Assembly (NCBI RefSeq): GCF_001669775.1
Contig: NZ_LXWK01000015.1
Coordinates: 990,327-1,054,326 of the forward strand
Source: Rheinheimera sp. SA_1
Lineage (GTDB): Bacteria > Pseudomonadota > Gammaproteobacteria > Enterobacterales > Alteromonadaceae
Length of the DNA stretch: 64,000 nt
Direction of reading: 5' to 3'
The translations under genes and the position numbers were made by a program. The notes beneath the pieces were generated by a model that ran no database searches, was not told where the DNA came from, and worked only from the letters and a program-made list of their open reading frames with translations. How positions within the stretch are numbered: position 1 is the first letter of the stretch; the number at the start of each line of letters is the position of its first letter. This document shows positions 33,369 to 42,406 of the stretch, piece by piece.

Positions 33369-34664
33369 TTAACCCGCCGGCCGCTGTTTGTACTTGTCAT
33401 GTAATTGCTGGTTGCGGTTGTTTAAATCTACCGCCCGGCCATCAATCCACATGTAACGGATTTTGTGCGTCAGGTAATCGAAAATATCACCGTCCGACAC
33501 CACCACCGATGCCGCTTTACCAACATCCAGTGAGCCAATCTGGCTTTCCACACCGGCAATTGTTGCGGCATTGATGGTCACCGACGCCAGCGCTTGCTCA
33601 GGTGTTAAACCGTAACTGATCGCTTGGCCTGCGCCAAAAACCACGTTGCGGGTATCCCAGTAACCATCGAGCGATAAGGCAAACTGTACGCCGGCTTTTT
33701 GTAACAAGGCCGGGGTTTTGAACGCAGTATTATTCGCTTCGTCGTCACGCTCAGGAATGCCATAAGGTGCCGTAAAAATTACCGCCACTTTGGCCGCAGC
33801 CAGTTCATCGGCCATCCGCCAGCTGTCACGACCACCCACGATCACCAGTTTCAGCTGGTACTCTTTGGCCAATAACATTGCTTGTTTGATCTGGCGGATA
33901 TCATCGGCGTGCACAAACAACGGCCGCTCGCCTTTAAACACCGGGATCATCGCCTGCCAGCGTGAATCCACGCCTTTGTTAAGACCCGCCGCTTCAGCGT
34001 CGACATAAGCCTTGGCCTGCACAAAATAGTCTTTCACCTGTTGCAGTCGTTTGGCGTTTTCTTTGGCCAGATCTTCCGCTTTTTTCTTGTTCCACCAGTT
34101 ACCGGCAACACTGGCACTTGGCCAGTTAATATGTAAACCAACGCCATCAGCGACAGTCGCGTCTTGCCAGTTCCAGGCATCCAGTTGCATCAGGCTTGAT
34201 TGCCCCATCAGCGCCGAGCCTTTTGGATAGACCAGGCTGTAGCTAAAACCATTGGCGCGCACCGTAGGAATAACTTCGGAATCAGCGTTGTACGCAATCC
34301 GTGCCCGTAAATCCGGGTTGGTGTCGGTCACTTCGTTGGTATCGTCGGTGGCGCGCACCGCTTCAATTTCAATCAGACCCAGTTGATTCGCCAACGCAAT
34401 TAAGCCTGGATACAAATGTTTACCCGTGACATCAATCACTTTGGCATCGGCTGGTGCGGTTAAATTGCTGCCAATGGCGGCAATTTTGCCATCGACCATT
34501 AGCAGGTCACTGTTTTCCAGCACGCCTTGACTAGCGGTATGCAGCGTGCCGCCTTTGAGTAAAATCGGTGCGCTTTGTTTAGCGCCTGGAACTATGTCAT
34601 TGGCTAACGTCGGTAAAGCGACGGCCGCCAGCAACAGTGCAAATATAGATTTTTGAAATTTCAT
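33369..34664 (-). CDS. Exported amidohydrolase-like protein, metal site degenerate
   Basis: A 431-residue protein with a signal peptide (SIFALLLAAVALPTLAND). The amidohydrolase layout is clear: the N-terminal strand block ILLKGGTLHTASQGVLENSD, then HLYPGLI. At that point the family has the metal-binding HxH, but here the sequence is ALANQLG, so both His are missing. The C-terminal part has ISYGLTPEQALASVTINAA and IGSLDVGKAASVVVSDGD, normal for the family. It probably does not hydrolyse in the canonical way and may partner the larger protein upstream, whose stop is 11 bp before its start. The ATG at 34664 has AGGAG 6 nt upstream. Confidence 0.83.
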   Translation of the reverse strand: MKFQKSIFALLLAAVALPTLANDIVPGAKQSAPILLKGGTLHTASQGVLENSDLLMVDGKIAAIGSNLTAPADAKVIDVTGKHLYPGLIALANQLGLIEIEAVRATDDTNEVTDTNPDLRARIAYNADSEVIPTVRANGFSYSLVYPKGSALMGQSSLMQLDAWNWQDATVADGVGLHINWPSASVAGNWWNKKKAEDLAKENAKRLQQVKDYFVQAKAYVDAEAAGLNKGVDSRWQAMIPVFKGERPLFVHADDIRQIKQAMLLAKEYQLKLVIVGGRDSWRMADELAAAKVAVIFTAPYGIPERDDEANNTAFKTPALLQKAGVQFALSLDGYWDTRNVVFGAGQAISYGLTPEQALASVTINAATIAGVESQIGSLDVGKAASVVVSDGDIFDYLTHKIRYMWIDGRAVDLNNRNQQLHDKYKQRPAG

Positions 34665-34674
34665 CGGATGCTCC

Positions 34675-37600
34675 TTAGTGCGCACTGTGCTGATGTTGAA
34701 CTTGGTCCTGGCTGAACTTGGCATGTAGCCAATCGCCGTTGTCTTCACAATGCCAAATTGGATCATCTTTTTTCACTGCACCACCACTGCCTTTTTTCGC
34801 ACTGTCGGCAGCACCTAGTACTTTTTGCATCAGTAGTTGTTTTTCAGCCACAACCTGCGCAGCCACCTGAGCATCACGTTCCTGATCATAATAGCGAATG
34901 CCGTCGATCCAGGTTTGTTTGGCCTGGGCGTACACCGACAAAGGGTGATGGGTCCAGAGCACAAAATCAGCCTGTTTGCCTTCGGTCACTGAACCGACTT
35001 TATCCTGGATATTCAGCTGCTTAGCCGGATTGATCGTCACCATATTTAAGGCGTCAATTTCTGACATACCACAATACTTGACCGATTTTGCTGCTTCTTG
35101 ATTAAGACGACGCTGTAAATCCGGGCTATCCGAGTTAATCGACACCATCACGCCGCGGTCGGCCATCAAACAGGTATTGGTTGGAATGGCGTCCTGCACT
35201 TCCATTTTATAGGCCCACCAATCGGCAAACGACGAGGCGCTGGCGCCATGTTTGGCCATTTCGTCGGCTACTTTGTAACCTTCCAGAATGTGGGTAAAGG
35301 TATGAATTTTAAAACCAACTTCATCGGCTAAATGGATCAGCATCAGAATTTCAGAAGCAACATAAGAGTGCGTGTGCACATAACGTTGTTTATCCAGAAT
35401 TTCGACCAGCGCTTGCAGGCGGAAATCACGGCGTGGTGGCGCAACTTTGTCTTTGTTACCACGGGATAAATCGTCATATGCCGCAAAAGCAGCTTTGTAC
35501 TCTTTCGCAGCCTGGAACGCATCGCGAATGGTGGTTTCAACACCAATCCGGCTTTGTGGGTAACGGCTGGTAAAATCCTCGCCCCAGTTGGCCTGCTTGA
35601 CGTTTTCACCCAAAGCAAATTTGATGCTTGGCGGCGCGTCTTTAAACTTTAATTGCTCTGGCGTGACACCCCAGCGCAGCTGAATCACCTGGGCCTGGCC
35701 GCCAATTGGGTTGGCGCTGCCGTGCAGCAATTGTGCAGTGGTGGTACCACCCGCCAGACCACGGTAAATATTGATATCTTCCGGGTTTAATACATCGCCA
35801 ATCTGCACTTCAGAAGTCACTGCATCGGTGCCTTCGTTGACACCGGCTTCAATGGCGATATGCGAATGTTCGTCGATAATACCGGCAGTCAGGTGCATGC
35901 CGGTGGCATCAATCACCTGATAACCAGATGGCGTCGACAAGTTTTGGCCAATTTTGCTGAATTTACCGTCTTTTACAATAACGTCGGTATTTTCCAGTTT
36001 GCCGGCTTTATCTGAGGTCCAGACCGTGGCATTTTTGATATGGGCATTCTGACGGCCTTGTGCCAGTTGCGTCCCAAAAGCCCGGTTCGGGAAAGTCAGC
36101 ATCGACACCAGTTTGGTATCTACCACATCGGCTTTTTTATCCAAAGCTTTAGCAGTGGCGGCTTGTTTGCTCAGCATGACTTTTTGCGTCTGACCACTTG
36201 GCAGTAACCACTGCCCGCTTAACAGATTACCGTCCAGCACCCCCTGGAATTGCAACACACCGGTACCGGCATTGGCCGCCGCCAAATCGACGGTAAATTG
36301 CAACTGCTGCTGTTTTTGCGACACATTTTTAAGTTCGCTATGTTTATCAGCCTGCTTCAGTTTGCCGGATAACTTATCTCCAGTGCCAGAAAGCTCCAGC
36401 GTCAGCGCTTTACCAGCCAAGTCAACCGCGTAAGTACCGGCAAATTCGACTGGTTGCAACGGTTTAAATTGTTGTTCCTGACCGCGCGTCCAGGTTGCGA
36501 CAATTTCACCTTCGGCGAATAAATCACCTTTGGCAATCACCAGGTCGGCCTGATAACCCACAGCAATTTTACCCAGTTGCTCTGGCAAACCAACCAGCTT
36601 TGCCGGCACAGTGGTTAAGCCAGCTAAGGCCTGCTCAGCAGTTAAACCATGTTTCATCGCCAGGCGCAGATTGGGCCAGAACTGATCTTTTTTCTCCAGC
36701 GCATGAGTCGTCAGCGCAAAAGGCACCCCAGCTTTCGCCATCACAGCTAAGTTGGTTGGTGCACGTTCCCAGTGCCGTAAATCGGCCAGACTGACGTCCA
36801 GCTGATCATCAATATTCGCTACCGCTGGCGCCGCCGGATAAGCCACCGGCACAATCACGGTGCGACCGGTGTTTTTGATATCAGCCACCCGACTGTACTC
36901 ATAACCTGAGCCCAGCAGTGCGGCATTTTTTACATTAAATTCTTTGAGTAAACTGTCGACCCGGAGTAAAGCGCGATCGTCACTGGTTTCAAACACCAGA
37001 CCACTTTGTTCAAGGTTAGTCAGCGCCGAAAGCGCAGCGTTAAACTCGACCGGCTGACGGCTTTGCAGTTGATCCTGCTTGCCATAAGCGGCGCGGTACC
37101 AATTGGCATCGGATAATGTCTGACGGATCAGCGCAATGCTGCCCATTAAGGACGATGGATAACTTTGTTTCGAACTGCCTTTACCAAACGCCATAAACTG
37201 CGGGCCATTGGCTTTAAGAATCAGCTCACCCGGCATACCGTTGGCTAAAGAAGCCACAAATGACTGGCCGCGAAAAATACCGTCTAAGCGGGCAGATTGA
37301 ACCGCGGTAAAACCTTGTTGCTGATAGGTTTTGGCATCTTCGGCCGATGGTACAAAACTATTGACCCATTGTTGCTCAGCGTGGATCGCGCCATTGCTGG
37401 CATTACCACCTTTACGGCTATTTTGATAAACAGGTTTGCCGCCAAATTCAAAGGCTTTTTCGTCGGCAGCTTTTTCCACACCGTAGTTGCTGTAGGCGTC
37501 AATAAAACCGGCATACAAATGATGACCGGTAGCGTCGATTTTCCGATAACCAGCGGGCACGGCGCTGCTGCCAACGGCGCTGATTTTACCGTCAACCACC

Positions 37601-37779
37601 AACACAGTGGCGTTTTCTAAGGTTTTACCGGGTTCGGTATGGACTGTAGCATTGGTAAAAGCGAGTAAATTAGGAGTTTTGTCGCGGATGCCATAAACCG
37701 GACTGGTTTGATCGGCAAAAGACGGAGCAATCGAGCAGACGATTGCCGCGCTTAGCAACGATAAGCGAAATGGGGTCAT
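34675..37779 (-). CDS. Exported tandem amidohydrolase-like protein, only the C-terminal module intact
   Basis: A 1,034-residue protein with a signal peptide (SLLSAAIVCSIAPSFAD). The first amidohydrolase-like module (about 30-450) reaches HLYAGFIDAYSNYG, where HxH is replaced by AYS. A ~110-residue linker follows, with a beta-rich stretch (FAGTYAVDLAGKALTLEL). The second module (about 600-1,010) has intact metal residues: GIIDEHSHIAIEAG, HTFTHILEGYKVADEM and NSDSPDLQRR. It probably acts on an extracytoplasmic amide or peptide-like substrate (inference). The ATG at 37779 follows AGGAAC, and the longer frame is not favoured. It forms an operon with the 431-residue paralogue. Confidence 0.83.
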   Translation of the reverse strand: MTPFRLSLLSAAIVCSIAPSFADQTSPVYGIRDKTPNLLAFTNATVHTEPGKTLENATVLVVDGKISAVGSSAVPAGYRKIDATGHHLYAGFIDAYSNYGVEKAADEKAFEFGGKPVYQNSRKGGNASNGAIHAEQQWVNSFVPSAEDAKTYQQQGFTAVQSARLDGIFRGQSFVASLANGMPGELILKANGPQFMAFGKGSSKQSYPSSLMGSIALIRQTLSDANWYRAAYGKQDQLQSRQPVEFNAALSALTNLEQSGLVFETSDDRALLRVDSLLKEFNVKNAALLGSGYEYSRVADIKNTGRTVIVPVAYPAAPAVANIDDQLDVSLADLRHWERAPTNLAVMAKAGVPFALTTHALEKKDQFWPNLRLAMKHGLTAEQALAGLTTVPAKLVGLPEQLGKIAVGYQADLVIAKGDLFAEGEIVATWTRGQEQQFKPLQPVEFAGTYAVDLAGKALTLELSGTGDKLSGKLKQADKHSELKNVSQKQQQLQFTVDLAAANAGTGVLQFQGVLDGNLLSGQWLLPSGQTQKVMLSKQAATAKALDKKADVVDTKLVSMLTFPNRAFGTQLAQGRQNAHIKNATVWTSDKAGKLENTDVIVKDGKFSKIGQNLSTPSGYQVIDATGMHLTAGIIDEHSHIAIEAGVNEGTDAVTSEVQIGDVLNPEDINIYRGLAGGTTTAQLLHGSANPIGGQAQVIQLRWGVTPEQLKFKDAPPSIKFALGENVKQANWGEDFTSRYPQSRIGVETTIRDAFQAAKEYKAAFAAYDDLSRGNKDKVAPPRRDFRLQALVEILDKQRYVHTHSYVASEILMLIHLADEVGFKIHTFTHILEGYKVADEMAKHGASASSFADWWAYKMEVQDAIPTNTCLMADRGVMVSINSDSPDLQRRLNQEAAKSVKYCGMSEIDALNMVTINPAKQLNIQDKVGSVTEGKQADFVLWTHHPLSVYAQAKQTWIDGIRYYDQERDAQVAAQVVAEKQLLMQKVLGAADSAKKGSGGAVKKDDPIWHCEDNGDWLHAKFSQDQVQHQHSAH

Positions 37780-37868
37780 ATTGGGTTCCTGGTGGTATAT
37801 CCCCGTCATCCTTAATGATGCAGGGTTTTATCTCTATTTTGCCGATCAGCAAGAATGATCAGATTTTT

Positions 37869-40835
37869 TTAAATAGTCTCAAAATTCAGCCGGGTTAACT
37901 CCTGCTCTGCCAAAGGCATGCTGTAGTAATAACCCTGCACCAGGTAGCAAGCGTTGTTCTTTAAAAATTCAACCTGTTCAATGGTTTCCACCCCCTCGGC
38001 CACCACACGTAAATCCATTTTCTGCGCCATCGCAATAATAGCGGCAGTAATGTCCATGTCGTTTTTATCTTCAGGGATATCTTTGACAAATGAACGGTCT
38101 ATCTTCAGCTCGTCTACCGGGAATCGCTTCAAGTAACTTAGCGACGAATAGCCTGTACCAAAGTCGTCGATAGATAAAGCCAATCCGAGCCGCTTTAACT
38201 CATTTAACTGGACAATAGCCGCATCGATATCGCCCATTAACATACTTTCAGTGATTTCAAAGATTAAATGCGCCGGCGACGCCCCGGTACGTTTCACAAT
38301 ACGCTCCACCAGTGCCGGTAAATCCTGATCAGTAAACTGGCGGGCAGATAAGTTAATCGACACCGTAATCAAATGACCACGCGCATGCTGCCGGGTTAAA
38401 AAGCGGCAGGCTTCCCAGATAATCCATTCGCCAATTTGCACAATCAGACCAGTAGATTCAGCGACCGGAATAAAGCGCAGTGGTGGCACCATGGTGTTGT
38501 CGGGGCGTAACCAACGCAGTAGCGTTTCATAACCAATAATTTTTTCGGTGCGGATATCAATTTTCGGCTGGTAGTACAGCAGGAATTGCTGCTCACGAAT
38601 GGCTTCGCGCAGCTGGTTTTCAATTTGAAGCCGCTCGTTTGCCGCTTCGTTTAAATCCTGGCTGAAAAAGTGGAAGGTGTTTTTACCGCGCGCTTTGGCT
38701 TCATACATCGCAAGGTCGGCATGTTTCAGCAGCAATTCTTCTTCATCGGCATCTTCCGGCGCGATGGTAATGCCAATACTGGCGCTGATCGACACGTCGT
38801 GCCCGGCCAGTTTAACCGGCAGCGCAAAGGCTTGTTGCAGATTGGTGGCAATGGATGCGGCTTGTTTACGATCGGAAATACCACTTAAAATCACCGCAAA
38901 TTCGTCGCCGCCGAGGCGCGCAATGGTGTCTTCTTCCCGTAAACGGCTGATCAGCCTGCGGGCGACTTCTTTAAGTAGTTCATCGCCGGCATCATGACCG
39001 AGGGTATCGTTGATCCGTTTAAATTCATCTAAATCAAAATATAACAAGGCAAAGTGGTAATAACCGCGACTCGACATGGCAATGGCTTTACGCAGCTGAT
39101 CGCGAAAATAACTTCGATTGGCGAGGCCAGTCAGCACATCGTAATAAGCCAGCTGTTCCATTTTGCGCTGACTTTCTTTGATGAACGAAATATCCTGCAT
39201 CGCGCACACATAGTTGCCGACGTCGCCTTTATCATCACGGATTGGCGCTATCGCTAGGCTGGCCCAAAATTGTTTGTTGCCTTGCTGCAACAACATGTCA
39301 CCGCGCCAGTGCTGCCGTTCCTGCAAACTTTGCAGAATATCGGCCCCCACAAACTTCATCTCCTGCGCAAATAATATATGCAGCGGCTGACCAATCACCG
39401 CCGTTGCCGTGGCATCAATCATTTCCAGCAAAAACGGATTTACATATTCAATCACCAGCTGATGGTCGGTAATGACAATACCGGAACTGGAAAAAGCCAC
39501 CGCTTTACTCAGTTTACGGGTGGCTCGCTCTGCTTCTTCTTTTTCCAGAATGCGGGTATTCAGACCGGAAATCAACTGATGGATTTCATCCGACATCCGG
39601 ACAAAAGCCCGGTTCAGCAACCCAATTTCATCGGGTCTTTGATCCAGTTCCAGCTGCGCCGGTTCACCATAAGATAAGCGTTGCACGGCACCGGCTAACC
39701 GGGTTAAGCGTTTTAATACAAACTTGTAGATAAAAAACTGCAGTGCCAGCGCAACAATTAACGCCACCATCAAAAACAGCAGCACGACGTTGTCGCGGTA
39801 GTCATCAAGGCTTTGAATCACGCTGTCTTTGTGATGATACAAAGCGACAAACCAGTCCAGCCGCTCAATTTTTGCCGCCGAAGCCACATAATCGTCCAGC
39901 ATTTTACTGTTGTTTTGCTGCTCGGCAGGTGTGCTCACCACGCGTTTGATAAAGGCCGCCAGCTGCGGATTTGACGACTGCACGCCTACCGCCAACTGAT
40001 TCATCACCGGGTTGCCAATCGCTTGTTGCAGACTGTTTTGGCTGTCATGCAGCAAGTTGCCCTGCCCGTCAAATAACATCGCCTCGCGGCCAGATTCCCA
40101 CTGTGAAATTTGTCCTAAATTGCTGAATATCTCATCCAGAACTACATCGGTGCCGGTAATGCCGACAAATTCATCGTTGATATAGACCGGGATTACCAGA
40201 CTGGTCATCCACTTTTGCCAAATGGCATCAAAGTACAGTGGCGTCCAGCGGGGCAACCGGGCTGGATTGTTTGCTGGTGTGGCAATGTCAAAAAAGATAT
40301 CAGTGCTGAACTGATGGTCAGCCGGAATTTCCAGCGCCCAATCTGAAGGGGATATCCGGATAAATCCGTCTTTGGAAATAAAATAGAAATTAAAGAAATC
40401 TTCCAGCAATACCGGCGCTAGTTGCTGCCACAACAGTTCGGTTTGCTCAAAATACCGGTGTTTAGTCGCGACAAAAGTGCTGTGTTTTTGAAAGGCTGCC
40501 GACAAATCATCTTTGCTGCGAATACTGCCATCGGCAAACTTTTCCAGCTGCAGTGGTGGTAATTTGGATTGTTGCGCAAGAAAACGACTGACCACCTGAT
40601 TAGCACTGATGGCTTTTTTCTCTTTTTGCCAGAATTCACTGTCGAGTTGTTTGGCGTATCTGTTGGTGGTTTGCAACAGTTCAAGCCGTTCCTGTTCAAT
40701 TAACACATCTTGCTGCAGCGCTAGCATAGCAAAGGCAATCACCGTACTGGCGACAACTGTCAGCAAAAACACCAAAGCCGAAAACTTGATGCTGAGTGAA
40801 TTTAAACCGGTCGTTTGATAATTTGCTTCCTTCAC
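37869..40835 (-). CDS. Membrane-bound CACHE-HAMP-PAS-GGDEF-EAL cyclic-di-GMP enzyme
   Basis: A 988-residue signalling protein. It has transmembrane helices near residues 15-40 and 345-365 around a large periplasmic CACHE-like sensor (FNFYFISKDGFIRISPSDW). HAMP follows (~375-425), then PAS (~440-555), GGDEF (RLGGDEF near 641) and EAL (~740-980). The GGDEF core is canonical. In the EAL motif Glu is kept but the second residue is Thr (YETLLRW). The other residues look intact: NLSARQF, ITESMLMGD, DDFGTGYSSLSYLKRF. It may therefore both make and degrade c-di-GMP, or one activity may dominate. The start is GTG at 40835 with a weak ribosome site. Confidence 0.88.
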   Translation of the reverse strand: MKEANYQTTGLNSLSIKFSALVFLLTVVASTVIAFAMLALQQDVLIEQERLELLQTTNRYAKQLDSEFWQKEKKAISANQVVSRFLAQQSKLPPLQLEKFADGSIRSKDDLSAAFQKHSTFVATKHRYFEQTELLWQQLAPVLLEDFFNFYFISKDGFIRISPSDWALEIPADHQFSTDIFFDIATPANNPARLPRWTPLYFDAIWQKWMTSLVIPVYINDEFVGITGTDVVLDEIFSNLGQISQWESGREAMLFDGQGNLLHDSQNSLQQAIGNPVMNQLAVGVQSSNPQLAAFIKRVVSTPAEQQNNSKMLDDYVASAAKIERLDWFVALYHHKDSVIQSLDDYRDNVVLLFLMVALIVALALQFFIYKFVLKRLTRLAGAVQRLSYGEPAQLELDQRPDEIGLLNRAFVRMSDEIHQLISGLNTRILEKEEAERATRKLSKAVAFSSSGIVITDHQLVIEYVNPFLLEMIDATATAVIGQPLHILFAQEMKFVGADILQSLQERQHWRGDMLLQQGNKQFWASLAIAPIRDDKGDVGNYVCAMQDISFIKESQRKMEQLAYYDVLTGLANRSYFRDQLRKAIAMSSRGYYHFALLYFDLDEFKRINDTLGHDAGDELLKEVARRLISRLREEDTIARLGGDEFAVILSGISDRKQAASIATNLQQAFALPVKLAGHDVSISASIGITIAPEDADEEELLLKHADLAMYEAKARGKNTFHFFSQDLNEAANERLQIENQLREAIREQQFLLYYQPKIDIRTEKIIGYETLLRWLRPDNTMVPPLRFIPVAESTGLIVQIGEWIIWEACRFLTRQHARGHLITVSINLSARQFTDQDLPALVERIVKRTGASPAHLIFEITESMLMGDIDAAIVQLNELKRLGLALSIDDFGTGYSSLSYLKRFPVDELKIDRSFVKDIPEDKNDMDITAAIIAMAQKMDLRVVAEGVETIEQVEFLKNNACYLVQGYYYSMPLAEQELTRLNFETI

Positions 40836-40934
40836 TCGCTACGCCTGATAGTTGCAATCTTGTGATCGGGTTACAGCAGGATCCGAAGACCCTGAATAAG
40901 GTAAAGCGCTTTTTATTCGTCCATCAGTTTCAGT

Positions 40935-41059
40935 ATACCCAAAATCATTGAAGATTCGGGTAGGCGACGAGGGAGCGAAGCCCCAGGAACATAGCTGTCT
41001 ATGTGACTGGGGTGAGAGAGCGAAGGCAACAACCCCGAATCTTCAAGGATGAAGGGTAT
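40935..41059. repeat. Intergenic palindromic repeat, copy 3
   Basis: The ends are ATACCCAAAATCATTGAAG and CTTCAAGGATGAAGGGTAT. The inner arm is CCCCAG-CATAG-CTATG-CTGGGG. It lies in the ~290-bp region between the divergent CACHE-GGDEF-EAL and cytochrome c' genes, which otherwise holds nothing I recognise. Confidence 0.85.
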
Positions 41060-41122
41060 ATACCAAAGCGCTGAAAAGCTTTAACATTATTGCATGCTAT
41101 TCAAACAAATGAGAATCTGCTA

Positions 41123-41578
41123 ATGAAAAAACTCTTGATCACCTCCACCGTACTCGCCAGCCTCAGCCTGCCCTTATTTGCCGGCAGCGCTTTTACTGAT
41201 AGCGAAGATGCCATCGAATACCGCAAAGCCAGCTTCCAGTTGATCCGTCATAACATGATGGACTTAGGCGATATGATCCGCGGCAATGTGCCTTATGATG
41301 CCGCCAGGGTGCAAAAACGCGCCAACGCCTTAGCTGCTGTCACCACCTTACCTTGGGAAGCTTTTACCGTGCCAGGTGCGGATAAAGCATCAGGCGATGC
41401 CAAAGCCGACATTTGGGCCAATCTGCAGGACTTTAACAGTCGCGCCGATAAGCTGCAGCAAGACGCATTACAGCTGCAAATTGCCGCCAAAGGCACTGAC
41501 CAAGCCGCCGTAAAAGCTGCGTTTGCCGCTTTTGCCAAAAACTGCAAAGCTTGCCACGATAAATATAAAGCAGATTAA
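41123..41578 (+). CDS. Cytochrome c' family protein
   Basis: A 151-residue periplasmic cytochrome with a signal peptide (LLITSTVLASLSLPLFAGS). It has a four-helix bundle pattern starting EDAIEYRKASFQLIRHNMMDLGDMI and the single haem motif CKACHDKY near the C-terminus, where cytochrome c' places it. The Met in the LIRHNMMDLG segment may lie near the haem iron. Cytochromes c' bind NO and may protect against nitrosative stress. The ATG at 41123 is chosen for the signal peptide. It converges with a cytochrome b561 gene, and c' and b561 genes commonly pair. Confidence 0.88.
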   Translation: MKKLLITSTVLASLSLPLFAGSAFTDSEDAIEYRKASFQLIRHNMMDLGDMIRGNVPYDAARVQKRANALAAVTTLPWEAFTVPGADKASGDAKADIWANLQDFNSRADKLQQDALQLQIAAKGTDQAAVKAAFAAFAKNCKACHDKYKAD

Positions 41579-41595
41579 TTTCGCGCTGCAAAAGC

Positions 41596-41623
41596 AAAAC
41601 CGGTCGTTGTGACCGGTTTTTTT
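41596..41623 (+). terminator. Terminator after the cytochrome c' gene
   Basis: AAAACCGGTC-GTTGT-GACCGGTTTTTTT, a 10-bp stem with a T-run in the + direction. Confidence 0.85.
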
Positions 41624-41675
41624 AACTGAAAAAATCTGGCATGTGCCGGCAACAGCCCACACCATTCTCCGAAGT

Positions 41676-42341
41676 TTAAATCCATTCTGAGCGCAACATC
41701 TCTAATACGACGTCGCCTTGCCAAAGATAAAATACTCCCCCTACCACCAGTACAAAAAGCAGATACAGACCCACAGCACGAAATTTAAATTCAGCATTTT
41801 CAGCGCTTAGCTTACGGCCAGTCACCATCGCCGTAATCACTTTATCGCCGCGCCATTGATGCCAGATTGCCGCAATGATATGCACCGCCACCAGCGTCAG
41901 AATAACATTGATATTCCACTGATGGATCACACTGGCAACACTCACCCAGGCGGATGGCACCAGCGCGACCAAGGGGCCTTCGGTCAGAATGTCATCGCTG
42001 GTCATTAAACCGGTAACAAACTGCAGTAACAGCAGTGTCAACATCAGTAACACCATATAACCGGATAACGGATTATGGCCGGTGCCAGCTGGTTTTGGCG
42101 ATCGTCGAAGCCATAACCAGGCCTGACGCGGGGATTTAACAAAATGGCTGAAACGAGCATTTTCACTGCCAACAAAACCCCAGGCCACCCGGCTCAACAG
42201 CAGCGCCGCCAGCGTATAGGCTAAAGTCATATGCAAGCCATACCATTCCTGATCGGCGCTATACCATAACCCCGCCAGCAGTAACACCTGACTCCAGTGA
42301 AAAATGCGGACTGCGCCGTCCCAGATTTTGCTTTTTTGCAT
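41676..42341 (-). CDS. Cytochrome b561 domain protein
   Basis: A 221-residue inner-membrane dihaem cytochrome b. Four hydrophobic helices with histidines in the expected places: WDGAVRIFHWSQVLLLAG (helix 1 His), GLHMTLAYTLAALLLSRVAWGF, ILTLVAVHIIAAIWHQW, and a last helix near the C-terminus. ATG 42341 is preferred to 42356 because AAGGG lies 5 nt upstream. It probably passes electrons from the quinone pool to a periplasmic acceptor such as the convergent cytochrome c' (inference). Confidence 0.88.
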   Translation of the reverse strand: MQKSKIWDGAVRIFHWSQVLLLAGLWYSADQEWYGLHMTLAYTLAALLLSRVAWGFVGSENARFSHFVKSPRQAWLWLRRSPKPAGTGHNPLSGYMVLLMLTLLLLQFVTGLMTSDDILTEGPLVALVPSAWVSVASVIHQWNINVILTLVAVHIIAAIWHQWRGDKVITAMVTGRKLSAENAEFKFRAVGLYLLFVLVVGGVFYLWQGDVVLEMLRSEWI

Positions 42342-42406
42342 GTTACCCTTCTTCAAAATTTCTGTGCTAACCTGCAGATTGTACCGGAAAAAAGGCTCAA
42401 AAATCG

